The notes: a model not told the origin generated them from the sequence alone. A DNA stretch of 64,000 nucleotides from Cercospora beticola (GCF_033473495.1 NC_088939.1:1550001-1614000), one strand, 5' to 3'; positions 48,144 through 59,900 are shown, counted from the first letter of the stretch. A program made the numbers and translations.

Positions 48144-49286
48144 GAGGGATGAGCGTGGAAGAAAACATGCGCACGTTGCGAAGGACATGCTCGAGAGTTG
48201 AAGGGAAGGGTCGAATTGATGGGCAAGAAGAGGTGCCATTGGGAAGCCGGTCAAAACATAAGCTGGACGCGATCGAGAACGTGATCGGGAACGCGACATT
48301 CCACGACGACGCGCATATCGCGACGATTCCATTCTCGGCAGCTCGAAGTGCCATGTATGTTGAACCCTGGACCTCCGTCACAAGCATCGGCGAGACCACG
48401 CAAGAAGAGGGAGGAGAGGGATGAAGCTCACACTGAATCTAGCGATCAGTAGAACCAGGGATTCGAGTATCCATGCCCAGGAGATGAGAAGATAGCAAGC
48501 CATAGCAGATACCGACAAACGGTCCGCTAATGGCACGTTAACAAGACGAACATGCATGTGAGTCCAAGTGCCATCATTGGACTGAGTGTTGAACATGCGC
48601 TGTGGTGAACGTCAGTGGAGGAGCGGACTACCATCGGTCCCCGAAGCCCGAGAGTGTCAACTTCATGCTGCCTTGCGAAGACAAGTTCCCATGCAACAAA
48701 GTGTTCTCATGGTGACTATTCGACTTCCCTGCTACTGTTCAAGACGTGTTTGAGTCAGTGATCTTGAGTTTGATAGCTCACGCGAGACCATGCTTCTTCT
48801 TATCGATAGTGAGTGATTGCAGTGAACTGTTTGATCGTATTCGTATTCGAATATCCCCTCTTGAGCGCTCTGCAGGTTCAATGCCACCTATGATATGCGG
48901 AGCACTACCTAGGATTGCAATGCGGTACAGCAGGACGGCAGATTGCTGGCGTGCCTGGCTATGCAACTAATGTCGAGTTGTACAAAGTTGTGCTTTCGGC
49001 AAGTGTCTGCCGAAACCCAATAAAGACGCATATCGCGTCACTCGCGTGGCAGCTGGGCGTGTGGAGAAGTGGCCGGGCATGCCACAGCCCTCACCACCGC
49101 TTCCTTTCTGCTGACATACTTCACGAATACGATCAACACCTCGGACTCCGGCGGACACGTATCGCATGGTCAGAGCCATGTCGCACATCCTCCTCGCACC
49201 GCCCGCCACGAGATAGCGATCGCGACCGAGCACCCGAGGCCGTCTTGGGCCACTGTTTGTGGAGCGATCAGGCAGCGAAAGACGAG
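48144..49286. other. Intergenic / long leader of the RING protein gene
   Basis: The frame of the downstream RING protein is open from 48915, but this part is Arg/Ser/His-rich without membrane or domain character and is read as leader. Nothing else is supported. Confidence 0.4.
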
Positions 49287-52121
49287 ATGGAAGCGGTCAA
49301 CAATGTCTCCTACATCCCGTCAGCAATGGACTTGCTGCTCGTGGTCCCGCGGCTTGCTCAGCGAGCCGGGAACTTCGCCCTGTACCACATGCCCGAAGCC
49401 GTGGACAACATCGCCGGCAAGATCTGGAGCGGCAGCATGATACCCGATCCCACCACCCACCACACCATTGCCAACTCCACCATATCCAATGCCGGCACTG
49501 CTCTCGTCCAGACGACAGCATCAGCTCTGGAGTCTTCCCTCAAGGATGCATTCACGCAGGGCAGCGACGAGTCGGGCTCGTTCTTGATGGGAGTTGCGGC
49601 TGGCATAGGAAAGCTGAAGAACTTTGGGGGCATCTTCTCATACATGACTTCGCGATGGGCGTTGACGACATTCACGGCCGCCGTGTTGCTCAATCGCACG
49701 CAGTTCTATGCTTCATCTCGCGAGCACCTGCGGTTGCGTTTCCACATGCGACTCGCGCTGTACCTCATCCCAATCCTCGCTTTCCTGACTCAGATGTTGC
49801 ACATCCTGCAGGCTCTGAGATGCCAGACTTCTCCGGACTTCCCGCAACTACGATACGGTGATCCATTGAAGAACCTCACGATCGATTTCGCAGCGGAAGG
49901 AGGCTTCTTGTACCGCTTAAGCTCCACATTGCTGTTTTGGCAAGACGATGCTCAATGCTGTCATGCCAGATCAATGTCTCTGGTCGGCATGGGCGATGAC
50001 AAGAGTGCTTTGAGGGGATCCATGTCCATGCTCTACTGGTTCTTCCTGACTTTGTGTACGAGTCAGCTTTTCGAGACCTTGGCATGTGCTTTGCAAGGCA
50101 GAATCCCCAAGCCGGAAACAGGCATGACGATTTTTGAGCACTCTCTGGCATTTGCCGAATGCGAAGCCATGATCAGTAGCGCACTCGGGTTTGGCGTGTT
50201 CGGTCTATCGAAGAGCGGAAGTTCTGGCTCAACGACTAGTTCTGGCCCTCTTCTGAGCAGATCTGAAATCATGCAACGACTGAATGTGCCTCCAGAAGTT
50301 CTGCTGGTATGTCTGATATCCTGCTTCAGCCATATCAGCAGCGCCTCTCTGGCTGTCGCTGGTATTCGAGACAAGGTACGGCTCGTGAACACGGCTGTTT
50401 GGGCATGCTGTTATATGTCCGCTCTCATCTGGAGTTTTACCAAGATCTTCATTGGCGATGCCGACGACTCGGATCTTGGCTTTCTCAGATTCCCAACGGT
50501 CATGCTTGTAGGCTTCGTTCCTCACATCACAATACTCACTGGCATCTTGGTCTGTGGCGCTATCTATGGAATAGCTTTCTTAGTGACTGCGTTCTCCATT
50601 CCGCGCGAGACAGCCGAGAATTTCTCTCTGCGGCAACGCTTCGCATGGGCATACAACAATCTCCAGGCCAATGTTCAATTCTCGCAAAGCTCAGCAATTC
50701 GCATACAGATGTCAGAGGATGTCTATACTATGCTACTCAAAATCGGCTTCAATGTATTGACTGCAGCTAGTGAAGCAGTCTACCTGAATGAAGGCAGCCG
50801 CATCCATATCGCGCCTATGACTTGGCTCGAGCAAAAGCGCATCGATGAGTTGGCGTCGGAAATGGATCGACACGCTACTCCGGCTGTGCCTTCAGAGCTG
50901 CTCGACTCTGGTATTGCCAGAGGTGTCAACTTCGTTGATCACCAGAATCTTGCGATTAGCCAATCACCGTATGCACGAGAGCGCAAGTCGAAGCCTGCAA
51001 AGACTGGAGCCGAGAAACAGAACGCCGCCGAAATGGACACCGGATTGGGAATAACACAGCGTAGAAGCCGCATGCAATTAACTTTCGATTTCATCGCCGG
51101 GATAATGGGCCTTACTCTCAGTCTGCAAGCACACATCTTGCTGGGCTTGCTGCACAAGCTAGGCATTGAACGTCGGCCTTCATGGTTGCTCAAAGTTGCA
51201 GGAATCGCGGAGGGCCAACGAAAACCTTCGGCACATTTTCGCAGCAAGCGGTCGGACCCCTTAAATTTCTACGTGCTGGGCGATGACGGTAGCCTGAAAC
51301 TGCCACTGGACAACAATGTCGACGTCGAAGTGGAAACCAGACGCATGATGATGCGCAGAGGCATATACGAGGACGAACAGCACCTCAGTAACGATCTCTA
51401 CAAACGGTGGAGGGGTGGAGGCTGGTACGGCGAGCTCGATGCTAGCGGTGACTATGCCGCTAGCGTGGCTGACGACGATGATGTCACGAGCGTAATCTCT
51501 ATGAGCACGAATGCCAGCACCAATGGCGACGATGATTCGGATAGCGGAAGGAGAACTCCGACTCAAGAAGATCCATATGGTGGCCGTTTCAGCAGGGAGT
51601 CTTCTGTCACGACGGACGGTGGCGTTGACTTAAGCTCGCTTTCGAGATTGCTCAACCCGCAGAACTCGACTGATCGAGAAGAGGCCAGGCTACTGTCGTA
51701 CAGTTTGCAGTCTGATCGCCCCATGACACGGAGTCAGTACCGTCGGAATCAAGACCGCACTCGGGCAGAGCTCCTGACCGGCCTGCGCAGCAGCTCATCG
51801 GCCAAGGAAGGCACTTTCCCCTCCTTATCCAATCCAGAGGACGAAGAGCGAGATCTCGAACACTTCATCCTCTCCCAACGTTCGAAAGCCAAAGCTCGGG
51901 CGAAACGTGCTGGCACCTGGGAAGCGGGCGCGGAAGGCATGGGCGAAGGCGGACCACAGTGTGTGGTGTGCCAGTGCTCTCCTCGCACGATACTGGTATG
52001 GCCTTGCGGATGTTTGAGTATGTGCGACGATTGTCGTGTTGGCTTAGCGGCGAGGAACTATACAAAGTGCATTTGCTGTCGCACAGACATCGCGGCGTAT
52101 TCGAGGTTGTATGTACCTTAG
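49287..52121 (+). CDS. Multi-pass membrane RING-type ubiquitin ligase (Asi-like)
   Basis: One exon encodes 944 aa from ATG 49287; an in-frame ATG at 48915 would add 124 atypical residues. Several membrane segments are visible: WALTTFTAAVLL, LALYLIPILAFLTQ, SMLYWFFLTLCTS, PTVMLVGFVPHITILTG with VCGAIYGIAFLVTAF, and a late FDFIAGIMGLTLSL. The last 50 residues form a RING finger: CVVCQCSPRTILVWPCGCLSMCDDC and KCICC, here described by positions about 893-935. All metal ligands are Cys, with CGC where many RINGs have CxH. Between membrane part and RING lies a 200-residue acidic, Ser-rich linker. Yeast Asi1/Asi3 ligases of the inner nuclear membrane have the same plan. Orthology is likely but unproven. 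Confidence 0.82.
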   Translation: MEAVNNVSYIPSAMDLLLVVPRLAQRAGNFALYHMPEAVDNIAGKIWSGSMIPDPTTHHTIANSTISNAGTALVQTTASALESSLKDAFTQGSDESGSFLMGVAAGIGKLKNFGGIFSYMTSRWALTTFTAAVLLNRTQFYASSREHLRLRFHMRLALYLIPILAFLTQMLHILQALRCQTSPDFPQLRYGDPLKNLTIDFAAEGGFLYRLSSTLLFWQDDAQCCHARSMSLVGMGDDKSALRGSMSMLYWFFLTLCTSQLFETLACALQGRIPKPETGMTIFEHSLAFAECEAMISSALGFGVFGLSKSGSSGSTTSSGPLLSRSEIMQRLNVPPEVLLVCLISCFSHISSASLAVAGIRDKVRLVNTAVWACCYMSALIWSFTKIFIGDADDSDLGFLRFPTVMLVGFVPHITILTGILVCGAIYGIAFLVTAFSIPRETAENFSLRQRFAWAYNNLQANVQFSQSSAIRIQMSEDVYTMLLKIGFNVLTAASEAVYLNEGSRIHIAPMTWLEQKRIDELASEMDRHATPAVPSELLDSGIARGVNFVDHQNLAISQSPYARERKSKPAKTGAEKQNAAEMDTGLGITQRRSRMQLTFDFIAGIMGLTLSLQAHILLGLLHKLGIERRPSWLLKVAGIAEGQRKPSAHFRSKRSDPLNFYVLGDDGSLKLPLDNNVDVEVETRRMMMRRGIYEDEQHLSNDLYKRWRGGGWYGELDASGDYAASVADDDDVTSVISMSTNASTNGDDDSDSGRRTPTQEDPYGGRFSRESSVTTDGGVDLSSLSRLLNPQNSTDREEARLLSYSLQSDRPMTRSQYRRNQDRTRAELLTGLRSSSSAKEGTFPSLSNPEDEERDLEHFILSQRSKAKARAKRAGTWEAGAEGMGEGGPQCVVCQCSPRTILVWPCGCLSMCDDCRVGLAARNYTKCICCRTDIAAYSRLYVP

Positions 52122-52438
52122 GTCTTGGACATTCTGCCGCAGCGCAGGCATTAGAGAGCGTGTTTTTGAATCGATGCATATTTCACGGTGTCACTACTCT
52201 TCGTGTCTTTGTTCAATTGAGTAAGTGAGACCTCAGCTACCAATTACGCTGAACGAAGCAGGAGTGGACACAGTTTGCGTCGCTGGAAGAAGTACTGTCA
52301 TAATTCGTTTCGATATACTGTCATCTGCTCTCGACGTGCTGTTGCTTCCTGTCGATGTACTGTTGGTATCTGGCAATAAAGCTGCCGCTCTTTTTGCGGC
52401 AACCTGTCTACGTGACATTTAGCACGATGGAGTTGAAC
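52122..52438. other. Intergenic between convergent genes
   Basis: A 317-bp shared 3' region of the RING and CFEM-GPCR genes. Nothing else is seen. Confidence 0.4.
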
Positions 52439-53847
52439 CTAATAACTTCCCGCGCGATAGGCCGCTGGGCTGGGTACATTGGGCGCGATATACCTCCCAT
52501 AATTCGACTTTTCTGTGTTCCAGGTTGTGGATGAGTCGACTGTACTGGTATTGCTAACGAGTTGATCGGCTGTAGACCTCTGGGAGTGCAATGATGTCCA
52601 GAGTGGTTGTATGCCCTTGCCCCAGAGGCGCCTTGCTAGTCCTGCTGTTGCTGGCATACAGCAGGTGATGACAGAGGCGTTGAGTTCGACCACGCCTAGT
52701 CGTCCAGCTGGAGAGAAGTCGTAGGTGGGGTTCGTTGTGTTTTCAGTCTGCTTGAGGAGGACTATGCGGACTACGCTGCACGCGGTGACTAAAGCGCCGA
52801 TTGCGAAGGTTGCGAGTAAGCTAGAGCGAGATGATTAGTCGAGGTCTTTTCGCCGAGATATGTCACATTGAGGAGATAGCGATACATACCCTAACTTGCG
52901 AGGACCCGATACCCTGAGTTTCATGATTCGTGACATTGGCATGATCAGAACGGCCAGATCGAGGACCAGATTGACAGAAGCAAATCCATAATGAAGCCCT
53001 GTCGAATTCAAGCACGTTGCCTGCGGCCGGAGAGTGAGGTCCCAGTACGCAGCAATAGGTCGGCATGCGAGTGTCACAGTGGTACACGAGACAATGAGCG
53101 CAATGGACAACATTGCCGCGAGACCATAGCAGGTGAAATGGAACCAGGTGCGACCGTCGAAAGGGTGCCAGATTCGCAGATACAAGCAGACCAAGCTGAG
53201 TTTGGTGCCGAAGATAACCATGAAGAGTGCGACTTGTCCAGCGAGGAACCACTATTTGAATTATGGTTTAGCATGTCTACAGGTGTTTGAGGGACTGGTG
53301 CTTTCGGTACCTTGAGATATGTCTTGATCTGTAATGGTGACAACTCGTACAAATCCTGCCCAGACCCATTCCTGACAGTGTATTGTGACACGACGAACAT
53401 GGCGATCGTGGGAATAATAAGTAGCGCGACGATATAATCATCCGCTTTGTAGCCCGCGCCTGACAAGGCTGGGCAGCGTGAGAGCATGCGAGCAATCACA
53501 AAAGCCATGGCCAACGAGAACAGAATAGGCGCCGCATGTCTGGCGTAGTGTGATCGATTCCTGATCGGTTGGCCGCAAATGTCGGCTCGGTACTTGGCCG
53601 CTTTGAGCTGGTCTGCAAACGCACAGGTTGAAGTCACACAGTTCGTCAGAGCCTGGCTCATTACCACATCATTGCAGTAGCATGAGTTCTGAGGCAGACA
53701 TTGGAATTCTGTGAGAATCTTGACGCCGCATTCCAGCGCGCATGGCGGCGGAGCGGCCGTGGCGATGCTGCTTTGGGGTAGAGACTCTCCCAACACGGAG
53801 GATGGGAAGACGAAAGCGAGGAGGAGCGAGGGAGCGAAAGCGAGCAT
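52439..53847 (-). CDS. CFEM-domain, PTH11-type GPCR-like membrane protein
   Basis: Exons 53847-53311, 53251-52890 and 52820-52439 give 426 aa. A signal peptide (MLAFAPSLLLAFVFPSSVLG) is followed by an eight-cysteine CFEM domain: CALEC, FQC, SCYCND, TNC, STC and ADIC. Seven hydrophobic segments follow, e.g. APILFSLAMAFVIARM, YIVALLIIPTIAMFVVS, GQVALFMVIFGTKLSLVC, CYGLAAMLSIALIVSC, YGFASVNLVLDLAVLIM and, after intron 2, LLATFAIGALVTACSVV. The end is a Ser/Thr-rich cytosolic tail. This is the fungal PTH11-like class with extracellular CFEM. Magnaporthe Pth11 senses plant-surface cues for appressorium formation. That role here is inference. Confidence 0.87.
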
Positions 53848-54429
53848 TGTGCCTGAAGAGAGGCGCGAGAGTTCTCCACCGCCCCAGGCACATCCTTACT
53901 GTTCATCTTTATGTCTTGCAGAAATGCGGAGAATTATTGCGCGATTCGTGAGTGAGTGCCGAGTGCTTGTCCTTCTGTATGGCTATGACTTCGCATGCAG
54001 CGGTGGCGTGCAGCCAAGCTGCACTCAAAGCACCGCTCGTATCGGGCGACTGCTGCGTTGTGTAGAGAACGGCCCTTCCTCACTCCTTCTTTCGTCAGAG
54101 TGCCGACGGGGAGCTGCGCGGACCGTTACGGGAGGCGGCCCGTTCGAGTCAGTTCTCACTTGACCTTATTCGTGCCTTGCACAATCTTCCCAATCTGCAA
54201 CATGCCGTCGGTATCCCGAATCCACAAATAGAAGAACTCTAAGCAGACCTGACTCGAGCCGCAGTCGGGACAGTTCACCCGGTTTGATCAACATCGACTG
54301 TACTCTGCACCCTACTCGTGGAAGTCTCAGTCGTGTGAAAACCACCAGAGACCTACAGAGTCATCGGAGTAGTTCCCGGAATACGACGAATACCAAGGAG
54401 TAGTAGATCAGTTCGACCCTCTCTCCACA
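53848..54429. other. Intergenic, upstream of the CFEM receptor gene
   Basis: Promoter side of the receptor gene plus unassigned sequence. No supported coding frame. Confidence 0.4.
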
Positions 54430-55230
54430 AACAACGACTCGCTGTAGCGTCCCGCCAAGGCGTTGCTTCTATGACTAGCTCTGCTCCAATCTCAGCCAAT
54501 CGCCATATATACCTCGAAGCTTCGCACTGATTTCGAGCGCCTCATCTTCATCTTCCTGGAGATGCTTCGACAGAAGATGAGACTTCAGCGTTGGCTTGCA
54601 CTCGTCTACAAGATACTGCAGCAGCGTCATGACACGCAACTTTCAGAAAATGACAAGTAGCACCAAATGCTGAAACAACAATTTAGTGATCAATCGTGCT
54701 TCAGGTGACAACTGTGATCCTCATTTGGCTGGTTCGACTATGAGACACCTTCAGTGCAATCAGCAATTCGCCTACACAGTGTCACAACACAAGTACTGGA
54801 AGTTGGAGATGTCACCGGTCAGCTGGACGACCTTTCTGGCTCCTCTTGTTGCAAGATCTGCAAAGAGCAGAAGTGTCCAGCTCCTCCCACAAGTTCGAAC
54901 TTCGAACTGCTGCAAGTCTCCCGCTAAGGCATTGTTATGACTAGCTTTTCTCCAAGCAAGCTCTCGGCATGAACGCCAAGAAGCCTTGCGAAGGGCTGGC
55001 GCAGCCACTTTCCGTTGTCCTGCAGATGGCGCGATCGTATTTGCCTTCTGCTTGTACTCTTTCGACGAGGAATGAGGTGGTTGATACGACTACAAGATAC
55101 CTGCAAAATATGCGAAGATTGTTTGTTCACGACAAGCAGCATTCAGTCTGCACTGTGTCAGATAAGCAGTTCGACTGGAACAAGTGAGAGTGAAGTCGCC
55201 GGTAAGACCGATGACCCTTCAACTTGGTGG
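54430..55230 (-). pseudogene. Diverged/decayed tandem duplication
   Basis: Two blocks (about 54430-54850 and 54900-55230) are recognisably related on the minus strand. Shared landmarks in order are a LTGD-coding segment (VVQLTGDI and VIGLTGDF), tatcttgtag, a HLQ codon triplet followed after equal spacing by AKLRG or ARLLG, and gctagtcata followed by caacgcctt/caatgcctt and gcggga. The left block has an open 46-codon frame ending LRLEQS; in the right block the matching start (FLVER) and end (LEKS) are in one frame while the HLQ part is in another. That implies at least one frameshift. It is probably a degraded small-gene duplicate. Confidence 0.35.
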
Positions 55231-55371
55231 CGATGTTCAGATGCTATGGACGGATACCTTACACCTATGACTGCGCAAAGAGAGCACACCAAGTCGGGAA
55301 AATACCAAGATTTTGAAAAGAGCGTCCATCACAGTATCGTACACGTGCCTCGTAGGTTCAAGCATTGCCAG

Positions 55372-55779
55372 CTAGCGCCTGTCGTGCTGCCACCTGCGGA
55401 GTTCTGGCCGGAAGTAACCCGTCGGGTTGCCCACTCTTCCAGGGATCCAGCTACCATCCGTATCGAACCTCCAAAACCATTGATGACGATCCATGGGATA
55501 CATCTCACCGTTCCAGAATGTCCAACTGTCACCCGGCCACTGTTGTGCCCAAGGGGAGGCGTAGTCTTCTGGTGGCCACATGTCATATTGCGGATAGTTT
55601 GTGCCTTGTGGGTACCCCCAATCGCCGTGGAGCTATGATTCGAGTTAGTCATTAAGTATCAAGATGCTGCATATCTTGAGAGAACATACACTTTGGAAGG
55701 GCACGTAATCGGGATCCCGTCGAGCGACTAAATGGGTTGGTACATAAGCCCCATTTATGTACCATTCTCCGCTGGGCAT
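55372..55779 (-). CDS. Trp/Tyr/Pro-rich small protein, tandem copy 1
   Basis: Exons 55779-55690 (30 codons) and 55632-55372 give 116 aa. The 57-bp intron has donor GTATGT, a CTAAC branch point and acceptor ATCATAG. Exon 1 reads MPSGEWYINGAYVP then VARRDPDYVPFQS. Exon 2 has YPQGTNYPQYDMW, WPGDSWTFWNGEMYP and HQWFWRFDTDGSW, and ends in a basic tail. There is no signal peptide, no Cys and no membrane segment. Aromatic residues make up an unusual share. The neighbouring copy 2 has the same exon lengths at the 5' end and the same phase-0 intron after FQS, strong evidence that both are real genes. I do not recognise the family. An AT-rich run near 55899-55907 could be its TATA element. Confidence 0.65.
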
Positions 55780-56256
55780 GATCGAGGTGTTTCTGCTGGT
55801 CAAGGTGCAACGATGCGAGTAAATGCAGGGATTTTCGGCTCTGTCACCGTCGTTGCTGCTGCTGTTGTATTTTCGGAATACTAGAACAGGGCAGGGGCAT
55901 GATATATATTCGTGGCGGACCACAGACTGTAGTGAACGCTGTGCGTGGCACTCCCGTATAAATCATCAATAGGGGGATCAATATAGAGTGGTTCTAATTG
56001 ACGTGAATGCCGTCAACGATGACCTCAAGAAAGGACTTAGACACCTTCACAAGAGCCTCTACTACCTACATGTCATTTGTGGCGCTGGACTTTGTGTGGG
56101 GATTGAGCACCTGAGCGGCAGTCCTTGTCGAATCCCTGAGAAATCGTACCACTTCACTATACAATGTTGTAGGATGGCATGAATACCAATAGCAACAAAA
56201 AAAACCCAGGGAACACTCAATCATGATCAACAAGCTGCTTTCAGCAAGATATATCA

Positions 56257-56623
56257 TTATCTCCTACCTTCCGGCAAAGGCCACCATTGATCCCACTCGT
56301 ACTCATGGTTCAAAAACCACGGATTCTCTACAGCGTACATATTCCCATTATCGAAACCCCAAGTTCGATAGGGGTAATCAGGCACAAACATTGGCATCAT
56401 GTCATGGTCTTCACTTGACCAGTCGCCATACTGAGGATAGTTGGCGCCCTGTGGATAAGCTAGATCGGAGTACCATAGCTGTTGTGGGTCAGATCGAGAA
56501 GGAAGTGTCGCATTTGTGTATGGCAGTGCTTACACTTTGGAATGGGACATAGTTTGGGTCTCGACGGGCCACCCAATTCGATGGAACCAGCTGCCCGTCA
56601 ATGTACCAGTCTCCCGTCGGCAT
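56257..56623 (-). CDS. Trp/Tyr/Pro-rich small protein, tandem copy 2
   Basis: Exons 56623-56534 (30 codons) and 56478-56257 give 103 aa. The 55-bp intron is GTAAGC...ACAACAG. Exon 1 (MPTGDWYIDGQLVP, then WVARRDPNYVPFQS) matches copy 1 at 21 of 30 positions. Exon 2 keeps YPQGANYPQY and then diverges to MMPMFVPDYPYRTWGF, MYAVENPWFLNHEYEWD and WWPLPEGRR. The tail is acidic and aromatic where copy 1 is basic. No signal peptide or known motif is present. It lies between copy 1 and the NRPS, all on the minus strand; its start is about 300 bp beyond the NRPS stop. Function is unknown. Confidence 0.65.
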
Positions 56624-56925
56624 GGTGTTCGAGTTGCGGTTCGAAGAGGGGTTAGATTAAGTGTTGTTCGGAAATTCAAAGTAATGGCCGTGCAGCTTCA
56701 GAGACAATGCGAAGCACTATAAGCGCTGGCGGTACTGTAGTGAATATGTCCTAAGCAAATATCAAGAAGCCGTTGTTTCGCAATGTGCAATAAGAACAGT
56801 ACATGTGCCACCACGTGCCTATGAAACCCTCTATTCAATCAAGAAATTGTTGCCTCGCCACACCTCTATCAACGCCGCCAATGCCCGCCCATCGCCAACA
56901 TTGAAACCATCGTTGTGCTAGACCA
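56624..56925. other. Short intergenic region between small protein and NRPS
   Basis: This 302-bp stretch holds the copy-2 promoter and the NRPS 3' end. No other feature is seen. Confidence 0.4.
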
Positions 56926-59900
56926 TTATAGTCCTGCCAGTGCTCCGTTGAGCACAGACAACTTCGCATCTCCCTCAGCAGACGCAAGTTCCGCAAGAAC
57001 TTCGTTGAACAGGCCACCCACCCTCTCCACCACATTAGCTCCGAGAGCTCGACTATCCCACTCCAGCTTGATACGATGACCACCGGCCGCTGTCTTTTGT
57101 ACTTCCACATAGAGAGCATAATTGAATGTCATGTAGACTTGACTCTGTGCCATGACGATCCATCGCATATGGTTCACGTCCGAACCAGCTGGGGCGGGAT
57201 CGAAAGGCTGGTAGCAATAGAGCATCTTGGCCATGCCGCCTTTGTTCGCTCGATCCCAGCCGAGGGTACCTTGGTAGATATCATCCAGATTGACGTTTCC
57301 GTGCTCTGTAGTGTCCCAGAAATCGGACTGTGTTGTCTTGAGAAATTGCGCGACAGTGGTCGATACGCTCAGCCGGGAGCGGAAGGGCAAGAAGTTTGCA
57401 CATGTACCATTGACGGTCTGAGGGTTTGCGACGTCAGCGTTACGACCAGTAATCAGGTTATCGACCAAGATATCGCTCGAAGATGTGATGTTGCCGACTA
57501 CCAAAGCGTTGACAGCTTGGAAGACAGTAGATGCTGTGACACCGAATCGCAGCGCGATGGTATCGACGTCGGCGGTGATAGCAGTAAAGCCTTTGCTATC
57601 TGTAGCGAGTCGGACCGGAAAGCTTGAAGCTGGCGCATAGTCTTGAAGCAGCTGTTTCCAATAACCCAGGCTTTTGTTGCGATCTTGCTGCGTCACCCAT
57701 TCAATATAGTTCCTGAACGGATTCACGTCTGAAAGCACTGGATCGTTGCGTGCCAATGCTGTGAACTGCTCATCAAAGATTCGAAGCAGCGTTCCGTCGT
57801 AAGATCCATGGCTGACTTTGATGCAGAGTGACAGCCGGCCCGTCGAGCTGTGGACGAGCAGCTTATAAGCGATCATAGCCTTTCCTACAGCGAAGTCGCT
57901 CTTGCGCAAGTCGTCGATGAGGGCTTTCTTTTCATCGTCCGAGCCATAAGTGGTTGCGCTCCAGTCAAGTGTGGAAGTTTTCAATATGATCTGCAAATCT
58001 GAATTAGCTGACTGCGCTGTAGATCAAGCAAGCATCACTTACTTGATACCATTTCGTTTCGTGAGCTGAGGACACTGGGCAGTACGTGGCCCGCAGTATC
58101 TGGTTGCGTGCTGTAAGACTCTGTGTCACGCGCAGCCAGTGCTCCAAATCAAAATCAGAAGGAAGGTCGCGGCACACGACCAGGTTCCAGTATTGTTCAG
58201 GTTCGAAGCCTCGAGCAAGAAACTCCGACTGGCCAGGACCACAAGGATAGACATCCTCCACATCACCTTCATAGTTGAGACCACTTTCCTCAATGGCGTA
58301 CTTCACCGCATCTGGTATCTCGAAGCCTTTCGTTCTCTCAGTCGAAGCATTGGCAACCAAAAGATTTAGGTGTCGAGCTTGGTCGGCCAGAAGCGGATTC
58401 GCAAGAATCTTGGCAACAGAGACACTGTATCCGATTCTTCGGCATTCTGATGCGACGGTAATGGCGGCGATGGAGTCGCCCCCAAAAGCGAGGAAGTCTG
58501 AGTTGGCGCCAATAGAGCTCATGGGGCTGTCAAGCACAGCCGCCCATGCTTGCTGTAGAACAATCTCCTCGGCAGTGGAAGCCGATAGAAACTGCGACTT
58601 TGGTACGCTTTGTGGACTGTATGATGCCACTTGTGTCTTGTCGAGGGCTTCTGCATATGCCGTGAGTTGCTTCCTGTTTGCCTTGCCAGAAGGCAAGGTT
58701 GGGAATGCCGTATATGGCAGGTATAAAGCTGGCATCATGTAATGGGACAGGGTGCCCGCTTCCAAGTTGTGCGCCAGACCTTTGATAGCGTCTAGACGCT
58801 TTTCGGCGCCCAGAAGGGTTGGTAAGCCAGCTTCTCTGTCGCCTTTGAAGATGCAGAAAGCAACAAGCTGTCGTTTGTGACTGAGTTCCGCAACCGTCAC
58901 GACGACAGCATCCACTTCACCAGTGCGCTCTATGGCATTTTCGATCTCACCAAGCTCGATTCGAAAGCCGTTGAGCTTGACCTGATTATCTTTCCGTCCG
59001 TAACAGCTGTGAAATCACGTGTCAGTAGGGTATGATGAGAAAAGGGAAGGGTTCCTTACATGAGCCAACCATCCTGAGCCCATGATGCAAGGTCTCCAGT
59101 GCGGTACCATCGCTCGCCATTTGCAAGCTCGACGAAGGACATCCTAGTCTGCTCAGCCCGATTGAGGTAGCCCTTGGCTAGCTGAGGTCCGGCTACACAT
59201 AGCTCGCCAACGTCACCTCCAGCTACTGGCTCGATGCTAGTTGCATCTGGTCGCACGATGAGAGCCTTGACGTGCAACATAGGGAAACCTATACTGTTCA
59301 GATCGCCCTCCGGCTGGACTTTAGAGACTGTCATCAAGATGGTTGCCTCAGTTGGTCCATAGCCGTTGTACACATCAACTTTTTCCGCCCACGAGAGAAT
59401 ATTCATGTCGATCTTCTCTCCACAGACATTGAGGACTTTGAGGCCGGGAACATCAGCCGGCCCATTCCTGATCAATTTGGTGATCGTAGGAGTAAGCATG
59501 ACCTGATTGACGTTCATCCTGTTGATGTGTCCGGTAAGATCAGAGAGGATATCGTCCTGCGGTGCCACGCACAGCGTGCCACCCGTGGAGAAAATAGTGA
59601 ACACATCGTAGTACGAAGCATCGAACACGTAGTTCAGAACCCAGAGTGCAACCCAGTCCGGAGTGACATTCGTAGCTTTGACCATGCCTATAGTAGCGGC
59701 CACGACTGCAGAGTGAGGCACCAGAACACCCTTGGGCAATCCCGTAGAACCTGATGTGTATATGGCGTAAGCCGTGCTGCCGGGTGAGAGGCCAGCAACC
59801 CTGATGTCTTCGCTCGAGTAGTGTTCGAGGTACAGATCTGACAGTACAATCACATCGCAGCCGAAGTCGTGACAAGTCTGTTGGTGTGTAGTATCCGAGA

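Noticed and set aside
48915..49286. N-terminal extension of the RING protein (124 aa)
   Set aside because: Open but Arg/Ser/His-rich, without membrane or domain character; the ATG at 49287 has good context.
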